Notes: a model not told the origin generated them from the sequence alone. A stretch of 7,614 nucleotides of DNA from Actinomycetes bacterium (GCA_021791615.1 JAJYWG010000361.1:1-7614), one strand, 5' to 3'. Positions 1-7,614 are shown, counted from the stretch's first letter. Program-made: numbers and translations.

Positions 1-71
1 CGGCCTGCCCAGAACAACGCTGAGCCGACCGACGCCAACGCGGCGACGCCGATCAGGAGCCCGGCGCGCAT
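1..71 (-). CDS. Partial exported or membrane protein, N-terminus only
   Basis: An ATG at 71-69 opens a frame that stays open to the left edge. The 23 visible residues begin MRAGLLIGVAALASVGSALF, a short basic start followed by a hydrophobic stretch, which looks like a signal peptide or a first membrane helix. The start lies inside the last codons of the lipoprotein gene (19-bp overlap, different frame), so the two are probably co-transcribed and coupled. The Shine-Dalgarno is weak (GACGGGAA just before the ATG). The mature protein is outside the window, so no function can be given. The hydrophobic start and gene order support a real gene; its brevity limits certainty. Confidence 0.6.
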   Translation of the reverse strand, partial: MRAGLLIGVAALASVGSALFWAG

Positions 72-664
72 TTCCCGTCCGTCACCGTCTGCTTGGAGAC
101 CTTCCAGGTCCCACCCGAACGCACCAACGTCGAGATCACGCCGTCGTTCTCGGGTGAGGTCACCGGCGGCACCGGCTTGCCAGTCGCCTTGTAGACCAGC
201 TCGGTAGCGCTGTAAGCGCAGTCGACGACCGTCGCCGAGTTCGACGAAACAGCTGAGACCTTCGGGTGGAGCGTCGTCGGTCCTCGGCCGACAATTCCTT
301 GACGTTGGTCAGCCAGCAGGTTGGCCTTGACACTCTGCAGCTGGGGGTCGACCATCGTGGCTGCGAGCTGAGGATCCTCGGGGTTGGCCTCCGCCAGCGC
401 GTGCTCGAAGGCCGCCCACGCTGCGCGGTAGGCGGCGAGGACCGCCGCCTGGGACGGATCACTCGACGACGTCGGCGCTGACGTAGAGAGGGACGGTGCC
501 ACACTCGGTCGGGACGTCGTGTCCGGTGACGCCGACGGGCCGCTGCCACAAGCAGCGAGGAGCACGGCGCTGGCAGCCAGGAACGTCATGGATGCGAGCA
601 GGCGGGATCCGATGTCGCCTCGGCGCTGCCTATCTCCACTTCGCCCGGCTCGGCCCAGCTCCAT
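53..664 (-). CDS. Hypothetical secreted lipoprotein
   Basis: The 203-aa product has an Arg-rich n-region (to about residue 21), a hydrophobic core and the lipobox LLAAC with the lipidated Cys at 39, followed by GSG. It should be anchored to the outer face of the cytoplasmic membrane. Residues 41-70 form a Ser/Thr/Pro-rich tether. The globular part (about 71-203) begins with a helix (AAYRAAWAAFEHAL) and ends with strand-like segments; C149 and C199 could form a disulfide. The overall pattern recalls small NTF2-like lipoproteins of actinobacteria, but this is an impression, not an identification. The start at 664 has an AAGG about 10 nt upstream; an internal Met26 would leave almost no n-region, so the longer start is preferred. 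It overlaps the next exported-protein gene on its 3' side. Confidence 0.75.
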   Translation of the reverse strand: MELGRAGRSGDRQRRGDIGSRLLASMTFLAASAVLLAACGSGPSASPDTTSRPSVAPSLSTSAPTSSSDPSQAAVLAAYRAAWAAFEHALAEANPEDPQLAATMVDPQLQSVKANLLADQRQGIVGRGPTTLHPKVSAVSSNSATVVDCAYSATELVYKATGKPVPPVTSPENDGVISTLVRSGGTWKVSKQTVTDGKCAPGS

Positions 665-835
665 GTACGATCGCCTTCACCTGCGCTGCATCGTCCTCGA
701 CTACGAAGCCGGTACACCGATCGCGGCGGGAAAGAACCCGGGTCAAGTCGCCGGGAAGCACCCTGCGACACGGAGACACCGACCCACCGGAAACGCTAAA
801 GCGCGGAGGTGGCCGCGCGCCTGCTGGGGTCACTC

Positions 836-851
836 GTAGTAGTCGCACTAC
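836..851. promoter_or_regulatory. Inverted repeat, possible operator
   Basis: GTAGT-N6-ACTAC is a perfect 5-bp inverted repeat centred about 31 bp before the regulator's start codon. It would overlap the -35 region of the promoter proposed at 863-868. XRE/MmyB-type regulators commonly bind such sites in their own promoter, so this is a candidate autoregulatory operator. It is short, so chance is possible. Confidence 0.35.
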
Positions 852-862
852 CAGGTAAGCGG

Positions 863-868
863 TAGCCT
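863..868 (+). promoter_or_regulatory. -10 element for a leaderless transcript
   Basis: TAGCCT matches TANNNT and ends 6 nt before the ATG at 875, the spacing typical of leaderless actinobacterial genes. No Shine-Dalgarno sequence sits at a usable distance from the ATG, which fits a transcript starting at or next to the start codon. Confidence 0.4.
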
Positions 869-874
869 TGCGAT

Positions 875-1711
875 ATGCGGACCGCGGTGTCCGACCCCGC
901 AGCAGCCCGGCGGGCCGAGCTCGCCGCCTTTCTTCGAGCCCGCCGCGCCGACGTCCGCCCCGAGGCGCTCGGCATCGACCCTCTGCCCGGCCGGCGCAAC
1001 ACCCCCGGGCTCCGGCGCGAGGAACTGGCCGCGGCCGCCGGAGTCAGCGTCGGGTGGTACACGTGGCTCGAACAAGGACGCCCGGCCGACCCGAGCCCCC
1101 AGGTCATCGATGCACTTGCCCGGGCACTGCAGCTCGACCCCGAATCGCACCGCCACCTCCGGCGCCTCGCCGGGCTCGCCGTGCCCGAGATCGGCCATAT
1201 GACCAACGGCGTCGGTCCGCAGCTCACTCGGCTCCTCGACACCCTCGAACCCGCCCCCGCATGCCTGATCGACCTGCACTTCGACTTCGTCTCGTGGAAC
1301 CGCCCCTTCACAACCATCTGGGCGCCAGAAGCACTTCCCGCCGATCGCTGCAACCTGATGTGGCTCTACTTCGCCAAGGGCACCGCCGCCTGCATGAGCG
1401 TCGGCTGGGAGGAACGTGGTCGTCGACTCCTCGGCCAGTTCCGCGCTGCCGCAGCCGAGCACCCCGCAGACGCCCGCTTCGCCGAGCTCGTCAACGCACT
1501 GACGAACGAAAGCGACCGATTCGCCGCCAGATGGGCCGACAACCGCGTCGAGAAAGCACTCACCGGCCAGATCGCCATCCGTCGACCACCAGTCGGGATC
1601 ATTCGCCTCGACGTCACCGAGCTCACCGTCGCCGCCCAGCCGTCGCTCACGCTCTGTATTCAGGTCCCCAGTCGCGACAGCGACAAGCGGAAGCTCCGCC
1701 AGATCACCTGA
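875..1711 (+). CDS. XRE-family HTH regulator with MmyB-like ligand domain
   Basis: A 278-aa cytoplasmic transcription regulator. Residues about 14-100 form the helix-turn-helix domain, with the family signature TPGLRREELAAAAGVSVGWY (44-62) followed by WLEQGR and the helix DPSPQVIDALARAL. Residues about 115-275 match the MmyB-like ligand-binding (PAS-like) domain: LLDTLEPAPACLID, then FDFVSWNRPFTTIW, then NLMWLYF, and near the C-terminus FAARWADNRVEKALTG. Length and domain order are normal for the family, and the frame is intact. Members often sit divergently from a small reductase gene that they control; no such gene is present here, the divergent neighbour being a lipoprotein. The ligand is unknown. 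The start at 875 is chosen because it fits the TANNNT hexamer and the family's usual N-terminus. Confidence 0.9.
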   Translation: MRTAVSDPAAARRAELAAFLRARRADVRPEALGIDPLPGRRNTPGLRREELAAAAGVSVGWYTWLEQGRPADPSPQVIDALARALQLDPESHRHLRRLAGLAVPEIGHMTNGVGPQLTRLLDTLEPAPACLIDLHFDFVSWNRPFTTIWAPEALPADRCNLMWLYFAKGTAACMSVGWEERGRRLLGQFRAAAAEHPADARFAELVNALTNESDRFAARWADNRVEKALTGQIAIRRPPVGIIRLDVTELTVAAQPSLTLCIQVPSRDSDKRKLRQIT

Positions 1712-1800
1712 TCTCAGCGCAGAGCGAAGCGATCCTCTGGACATCGGCTCCGCTCGAACGTCCGACGATCCGGGCGCAAGCTGCTCGATCGCGAACCTGC

Positions 1801-2229
1801 TCAGCAGCAGTCACCGTCTCGCGAGCCCTCAATGCCCTCTCGAACTGACCAGGTGCCCACGACCAACGGCACGGCCGGGTCGATTGCCCAGGCGATGGAG
1901 CCGCTGCCGTGGCAGCCAATCCACCAAGCCACCGCAGCAGCCACGCGCCGCACATCAGGCTTCAGTTCCTCTTCACCGATTGCCGTGCCGAGTCGAGACT
2001 CGCCGAGACGTTGCTCGGCGTAGCCGAGGACGGGTACCGGCGCCCGCGCTGGCAGCGGTGAGGCCCGGGCGCCGTCGTGGCAGGAGCGTTCGTCGACGGC
2101 AATTGCTTGAGACCGAGGCCGCAGCGCTTGTTGCGGACGGGAATTCGCTCCTCGAGCGAGCTGAGCATCCTCAGCCCTTGGCGAGGTCGGCGACACGCTA
2201 CTCCGCAAAGGCAACGTCGACGCAATCAC
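1801..2229 (-). pseudogene. Possible decayed regulator fragment (IclR-like?)
   Basis: The minus-strand frame contains GTAIGEEELKPDVRRVAAAV, which resembles the IclR effector-domain signature (roughly G-Y-A-x-D-x-E-E-x-x-P-G-V-x-C-V-A-A-P-V). A little upstream in the same frame, AIAVDERSCHDGARA has a similar flavour. The rest of the frame is not recognisable, there is no HTH domain, and the frame ends soon after. The resemblance rests on one short stretch; non-coding DNA is an equally good explanation. Confidence 0.2.
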
Positions 2230-2242
2230 AGTTCCCTTCTCT

Positions 2243-2259
2243 CCGCCACGGGTTGGCGG
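2243..2259. terminator. Weak hairpin downstream of the aconitase gene
   Basis: CCGCCA-CGGGT-TGGCGG can form a perfect 6-bp GC-rich stem with a 5-nt loop about 50 bp past the aconitase stop codon. A second, smaller stem (GGTG-CCG-CACC, 2266-2276) lies between it and the stop. Neither is followed by a T-run in the minus direction, so a classic intrinsic terminator is not shown; actinobacterial terminators often lack the T-run. Confidence 0.3.
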
Positions 2260-2307
2260 CAGCGGGGTGCCGCACCACCGTGCCGAACAACCAGGAGCCG
2301 TAGTACG

Positions 2308-5226
<2,919 letters not shown>

Positions 5227-5595
5227 CTACCGGTGGCCCTCGGCATGCTCGGGCACCCCGAGGGTGTGCAACGCCACGGTGGAGTGGGCGTATGCACCAC
5301 CGGCCCGCATCTCGGCCGCTACCCAGATCGCCTCCATGATCTCCTCGTCGCTCGCCCCCTTGCGACGCGCCAGATTCGAATGACCGGCGATGCAGTACGG
5401 GCACTGCGTCGTATGGGCGACGGCGACGGCGATCAGCTGCTTGGTCTTCTCCGGCAACGCCCCGGGGCTAAAGACCGCTCGGCTGAACTTCTCGAAGGCG
5501 TCGTGGATCGCGGGTGCGAGCGCCTTACGCCGCTGGGCGATCTTCGCGGTCCCTGGCGGGTACACCGCCTCGTTTCGTGTGTTCGTGTCTGGCAT
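5227..5595 (-). CDS. AhpD-like / carboxymuconolactone decarboxylase-family protein
   Basis: A 122-aa protein of the CMD/AhpD-like fold. The core motif is KTKQLIAVAVAHTTQCPYCIAGHS, cited here as residues 50-73, with C65, C68 and H72 forming the CxxC-x3-H redox site. It is followed by the typical helix GASDEEIMEAIWVAAEMRAGG (80-100). Members reduce peroxides through a thiol-disulfide cycle (as in AhpD) or are uncharacterised; this sequence looks redox-active rather than a true decarboxylase. The position of the AhpD proton-relay Glu, 12 residues before the first Cys, is Gln (Q53). The start chosen is ATG at 5595, 4 bp after the upstream stop (TGA-AGGA-ATG), implying coupling. A TTG 33 nt earlier (5628) would give 133 aa but overlaps the upstream gene and adds no conserved residues. 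Confidence 0.9.
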   Translation of the reverse strand: MPDTNTRNEAVYPPGTAKIAQRRKALAPAIHDAFEKFSRAVFSPGALPEKTKQLIAVAVAHTTQCPYCIAGHSNLARRKGASDEEIMEAIWVAAEMRAGGAYAHSTVALHTLGVPEHAEGHR

Positions 5596-5599
5596 TCCT

Positions 5600-6022
5600 T
5601 CAGTCCATCCTCTCTCTGTGTTGACCAATCAGGCGAGTGTCCGCACCAGGGAGACCCGTACGCGTCGATCCCCGCCCATAGCCGTCACGGCGGATCCTGG
5701 CGGTGGCGACGTCGACACCTTGTGACCGCCACCGCAATGCGTCGCCAGCAGCGAAACCAGCTTGGTGCCAGCGCAGCCCTTCAGGAGAGTCCAGACCCCG
5801 GCGCGCCCACGGGCGGGCGATGCGGCGGAGCTGCCGGCGGTAGTGGGTGACGGTCGTTGGCGTGAAGCCATCCCCCTGTGCCAGTGCAGCTTCGAACGGT
5901 CCGAGCCCGTTGGCCTTCCACTCGGCAACGTCCTCGGTGCGTACGCCGAGGTCGCTCCACCGTGCGTCCTCGTCCACTTCACCGGCCACAACAGGGGCAG
6001 CGACGCCCCGCACCGGCCTCAT
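5600..6022 (-). CDS. Unknown protein made of a 13-residue Trp/Gly repeat
   Basis: A 140-aa soluble protein with no signal peptide or membrane segment, which I do not recognise. It contains an unusual periodic pattern: aromatic or equivalent positions 22 (W), 35 (W), 48 (A), 61 (Y), then 72, 85 and 98 (W), almost all 13 apart, with a Gly four residues after nearly every one (26, 39, 52, 76, 89, 102). Each unit reads roughly W-x3-G-(hydrophobic)-x3-(E/D)-(A/V)-x2, as expected for an array of short helices joined by tight Gly turns. A scaffold or binding role is possible, but that is inference. The ATG overlaps the stop of the 35-aa ORF (ATGA), and its own stop is 4 bp before the AhpD-like ATG, so it is tightly coupled on both sides. 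The C-terminal 35 residues are basic and irregular. Confidence 0.75.
   Translation of the reverse strand: MRPVRGVAAPVVAGEVDEDARWSDLGVRTEDVAEWKANGLGPFEAALAQGDGFTPTTVTHYRRQLRRIARPWARRGLDSPEGLRWHQAGFAAGDALRWRSQGVDVATARIRRDGYGRGSTRTGLPGADTRLIGQHRERMD
5693..5959 (-). repeat. Array of about seven 13-residue coding repeats
   Basis: Covers residues 22-110 of the unknown protein. Units start at W22, W35, A48, Y61, W72, W85 and W98. All are 13 residues except the fourth (11). Conservation is at protein level (W and G four residues later); the DNA of the units is not obviously identical, so these are old, diverged repeats rather than a recent tandem expansion. Confidence 0.65.
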
Positions 6023-6126
6023 GGTGGGCTAGCCCTTTCCCGCACGGCCACGCCCGCCACCTTGGGCATGGCGGCGGAGTTCTCCGTGAAGTCGAGGAGC
6101 TCGCCGCTCGTGTCCGACGTGGCCAT
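6019..6126 (-). CDS. Small 35-aa ORF coupled to its neighbours
   Basis: ATG at 6126, stop TGA at 6021-6019. The product begins MATSDTSGELLDFTENSAAM and continues PKVAGVAVRERASPP. It has no signal peptide and no recognised domain. It fills the gap between the HMA-like gene (stop 12 bp upstream) and the repeat-protein gene, whose ATG overlaps this ORF's TGA as ATGA. A purine-rich GAGGCGGGCGGGGG lies directly before the ATG. The ordinary, acidic-then-basic composition (unlike the Arg/Pro/Ser-rich chance frames around it) and the exact fit into the gap favour a real gene. It could instead be a translated leader that only serves to couple the next gene. Confidence 0.5.
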   Translation of the reverse strand: MATSDTSGELLDFTENSAAMPKVAGVAVRERASPP

Positions 6127-6138
6127 CCCCCGCCCGCC

Positions 6139-6681
6139 TCATCGGGGCGTCATGGGCAGACGGAAGGCAGCCCGATACGCCCTCACGAGGAGCCGTATCG
6201 TCCGTCGCACCAGGCCGGGGGTAGGTCGCTCGCGCGTGAGAACTCGTACTCCCTCTCCCGTGCTCGGTCCACCAGGGTGGCACACCGGACACACCGGCAC
6301 CGCCTTCGACCATGTGTCGGACCGGGACCGACGGATGAACGCTTTGGCGCCCCCTTCGTCAGGGCTCGTCGCTGCCAGCACCTGCCTCCCCTCGTCCGGC
6401 AGCCCGCCCACGATGTCCTTCGATTTCCGGCACGCGACTGCCTCATGGCCGGCCACCGGGACCATCTCCCTCTCGCCATTGCCGGCCACGGCCACCGCAC
6501 GGTCGGCGGTCGTGACCAACGTGAGGAGCGCATCGGGGTCGGTCTCGTGCTCGATGACGACGCATCCCGAGGAGAAATCCGAAAGGACACGCTGCACGCC
6601 CATCTCCTCGCGCAGCGTCCTCAACATCGCGTTGTGGCACCACGTGCAGTTGCTGTTCTCGAGGGTGACGAGCGTCCTCAT
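6139..6681 (-). CDS. HMA-like cysteine-rich protein with two CxxC motifs
   Basis: 180 aa, cytoplasmic by appearance. Residues 1-60 resemble a heavy-metal-associated (ferredoxin-like) domain: strand MRTLVTLEN, the CTWC loop (C12, C15), a helix, GVQRVLSDFSSGCVVIEH and a second helix DPDALLTLV. This is the pattern of copper/zinc chaperones, although GMxCxxC is here NSNCTWC. After it come C84 in ACRKSKD and a second CxxC-H, CPVCH (131-135), giving six cysteines in all (12, 15, 40, 84, 131, 134). The last about 30 residues (GLVRRTIRLLVRAYRAAF) form a basic amphipathic helix. The whole architecture is not one I recognise; metal binding or thiol-disulfide exchange is inferred from the cysteines. The start is fixed by GGAGGT 6 nt upstream. 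It follows the oxidoreductase by 58 bp and precedes the 35-aa ORF by 12 bp. Confidence 0.8.
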   Translation of the reverse strand: MRTLVTLENSNCTWCHNAMLRTLREEMGVQRVLSDFSSGCVVIEHETDPDALLTLVTTADRAVAVAGNGEREMVPVAGHEAVACRKSKDIVGGLPDEGRQVLAATSPDEGGAKAFIRRSRSDTWSKAVPVCPVCHPGGPSTGEGVRVLTRERPTPGLVRRTIRLLVRAYRAAFRLPMTPR

Positions 6682-6743
6682 GACCGGACCTCCGGAAGCG
6701 TGGCGGCGACGCGCGGCGACCTTGGGCAGCTCGACGGTCTCAT
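6678..6743 (-). CDS. Possible 21-aa micro-ORF bridging two genes
   Basis: The frame MRPSSCPRSPRVAATLPEVR-S starts with an ATG overlapping the oxidoreductase stop (ATGA at 6743-6740) and ends with a TGA overlapping the ATG of the HMA-like gene (ATGA at 6681-6678). The peptide is Arg/Pro/Ser-rich, as chance frames are in this genome. It may be only a ribosome bridge for coupled re-initiation, or nothing; the double overlap is the sole support. Confidence 0.2.
   Translation of the reverse strand: MRPSSCPRSPRVAATLPEVRS
6684..6695 (-). promoter_or_regulatory. Shine-Dalgarno inside a small palindrome
   Basis: On the minus strand this is CCGGAGGTCCGG: the GGAGGT ribosome binding site of the HMA-like gene sits in a CCGG/CCGG inverted repeat with AGGT as loop. 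The 4-bp stem is short, so it may only modestly affect initiation. The site decides the start at 6681. Confidence 0.5.
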
Positions 6744-7528
6744 GCGTGGTCCTCGCTGTAGATCACATCGTCGACGACTCCGAGGGAGCCGAGCATGGAG
6801 CGGGTCGTGATCACCATGTCGCCTGGCCCGGCTACGTAGTAAAGGGTCGGACGGGGCGTATGATCGTGCGTCTCGAACACCTCGGCGAGGATGTCGGCAT
6901 CGATGCGACGGCGGTAGCGTGCCGAGGGGTCATGCGCGTTGCGGGTGTAGGTGTGGACGAGCTTGAACCACGGCAGGACTCGGGCCAATGCTTCGAGCTC
7001 GTCGACGAGCAGCGCCGTCATCCGGTCACGACTGGAGCACAGCAAGGTCATCGGGACAGCGAGCCGGCGCGCCGAGGCGTAGCGCACAATGGAGACCAGC
7101 GGGGCGATGCCGGTGCCAGCGCCGACGAGACCAAGCGGTCCGCCGTCATGCTCGGTCCAGGTGAGAAAGCCGAAGGGTCCTCGCACCTGGAGGTGGTCAC
7201 CTACCTCCACCTGGCGCGCCAAGAGCGGAGAGACCCGGCCACCGGGGACCTCTCGCACCGCGATCTCGACCTCGGTCGACCGCGGGTACGGCGACGAACA
7301 CAGGGAGTACGCCTGTTCGACCACGCCGGGCGGTGCGTCGACGGCCAGGCGTACCAGGTAGTACTGCCCCGGAAGGAGATCCGGCACCTCGACGAGACGA
7401 AGCCGAAGCAACGCGGCCGCCGCGCGCCGCTCGACGCCGACCACCTCGGCGTCCTCCCACATCCGGGCCCGGTCGGCCGCCAACCACCGGTCGTTCGCCG
7501 CCCCCGAGACCACCGTTCGCGTGGTCAC
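6740..7528 (-). CDS. FAD/NAD(P)-binding oxidoreductase (ferredoxin reductase family)
   Basis: 262 aa of the ferredoxin-NADP reductase type without a fused [2Fe-2S] domain. The FAD-binding barrel (about 25-125) has LLPGQYYLVRL (51-61), the isoalloxazine/ribityl motif as QAYSLCSSP (72-80) and GGRVS (96-100). The NAD(P) domain (about 130-262) has GLVGAGTGIAPLVSI (133-147), the CSSRDRM loop (164-170, SSR suggesting NADPH) and AGPGDMV near the C-terminus. The usual Arg of the RxYS FAD motif is Gln72 here (codon CAG). It would pass electrons from NAD(P)H to a separate protein acceptor, not identifiable here. The start chosen is GTG at 7528, because it overlaps the upstream stop as GTGA; an earlier GTG at 7555 would add nine residues and overlap the upstream gene by 31 bp. 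Confidence 0.9.
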   Translation of the reverse strand: MTTRTVVSGAANDRWLAADRARMWEDAEVVGVERRAAAALLRLRLVEVPDLLPGQYYLVRLAVDAPPGVVEQAYSLCSSPYPRSTEVEIAVREVPGGRVSPLLARQVEVGDHLQVRGPFGFLTWTEHDGGPLGLVGAGTGIAPLVSIVRYASARRLAVPMTLLCSSRDRMTALLVDELEALARVLPWFKLVHTYTRNAHDPSARYRRRIDADILAEVFETHDHTPRPTLYYVAGPGDMVITTRSMLGSLGVVDDVIYSEDHA

Positions 7529-7614
7529 GGCCCGGCATCCACCGAGATCAGGCACGCCTGGGTGCGGCGGCGCACGTCGTCGAGCACGACGATTGCCACG
7601 ACCATCTGCCCGTG
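7525..7614 (-). CDS. Partial unknown gene, C-terminus only
   Basis: A frame entering from the right edge encodes the last 29 residues of a protein (HGQMVVAIVVLDDVRRRTQA, then CLISVDAGP) and stops at TGA 7527-7525. The stop overlaps the GTG start of the oxidoreductase by 4 bp (GTGA), so it is probably the upstream gene of the same operon. The alternation of Val/Ile/Leu with polar residues suggests terminal beta-strands, but the family cannot be told from this much. It would be a good candidate for the oxidoreductase's redox partner, which is inference from position only. Confidence 0.6.
   Translation of the reverse strand, partial: HGQMVVAIVVLDDVRRRTQACLISVDAGP

Larger units (their letters stand above)
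665..874. other. Divergent intergenic region
   Basis: About 210 bp between the lipoprotein gene (minus) and the MmyB-like regulator (plus). It should hold the promoters of both. The only signals I can support are the palindrome at 836-851 and the -10-like hexamer at 863-868 on the regulator side. I see no convincing promoter on the lipoprotein side and no credible small gene. Confidence 0.5.
1712..2307. other. 596-bp convergent intergenic region without an intact gene
   Basis: This lies between the 3' ends of the regulator (plus) and the aconitase gene (minus). No frame shows a start, ribosome binding site and coherent product together. Its reading frames are Arg/Ser/Pro-rich and broken in the way expected of non-coding GC-rich DNA. 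It contains the possible decayed IclR-like stretch (1801-2229) and two small hairpins close to the aconitase stop. No tRNA, insertion sequence or direct repeat was recognised. Confidence 0.6.

Noticed and set aside
848..1744. A 298-codon minus-strand frame opposite the MmyB-like regulator
   Set aside because: It is the acidic, Gly-rich mirror of a clear regulator gene with no motif of its own; a shadow frame.
5626..5628. TTG as start of the AhpD-like protein
   Set aside because: It would overlap the repeat-protein gene by 29 bp and add 11 non-conserved residues; the ATG at 5595 sits in a TGA-AGGA-ATG junction.
6029..6313. A 94-codon minus-strand frame overlapping the HMA-like gene and the 35-aa ORF
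   Set aside because: It overlaps the HMA-like gene in another frame and is Arg/Gly/His-rich with no motif; the 35-aa frame fits the gene junctions better.
5878..6810. A 310-codon plus-strand frame across the right-hand cluster
   Set aside because: Arg/Pro/His-rich, no domain, and it crosses several coupled minus-strand genes.
7525..7614. Identifying the right-edge gene as a molybdenum-dependent oxidoreductase because of the adjacent reductase
   Set aside because: Only 29 C-terminal residues are visible and they do not match an ending I know for that family.

Overview
This is a GC-rich, densely packed window, most likely from an actinobacterium (Actinomycetota). The support is the high GC at third codon positions, a full-length AcnA-type aconitase with an extended linker carrying an SFPASD motif (a type I recall from actinobacterial aconitases), an MmyB-type XRE regulator with a leaderless-looking promoter, and a lipoprotein with an S/T/P-rich tether. 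No tRNA, rRNA, CRISPR array or insertion sequence was seen.

Left part (1-874). The minus strand carries a lipoprotein gene (53-664). Its 3' end overlaps the start of a second exported or membrane protein that runs off the left edge (1-71). About 210 bp separate the lipoprotein from the divergent MmyB-like regulator (875-1711, plus strand), which has a short palindrome and a TANNNT -10 hexamer just before its ATG. Between the regulator and the convergent aconitase gene lie about 600 bp (1712-2307) with no intact gene. A minus-strand reading frame there faintly resembles an IclR effector domain and may be decayed sequence.

Right part (2308-7614). Everything is on the minus strand and reads leftward as one probable transcription unit: an unidentified gene entering from the right edge (7525-7614), an FAD/NAD(P) oxidoreductase (6740-7528), an HMA-like cysteine-rich protein with two CxxC motifs (6139-6681), a 35-aa small ORF (6019-6126), a protein built from a 13-residue Trp/Gly repeat (5600-6022), an AhpD-like carboxymuconolactone decarboxylase-family protein (5227-5595) and, after a 102-bp gap, aconitase (2308-5124). 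Several junctions are ATGA or GTGA overlaps or gaps of a few bases, so translational coupling is likely.

How they might work together (inference). The cluster places a flavin reductase, a CxxC metal- or thiol-binding protein, a CxxC AhpD-like protein and two unknown small proteins directly upstream of an oxidant-sensitive [4Fe-4S] enzyme. This would fit a thiol, redox or metal-handling module linked to central carbon metabolism. The two unknowns (35-aa ORF, 13-residue-repeat protein) and the HMA-like protein are the best candidates for something undescribed.
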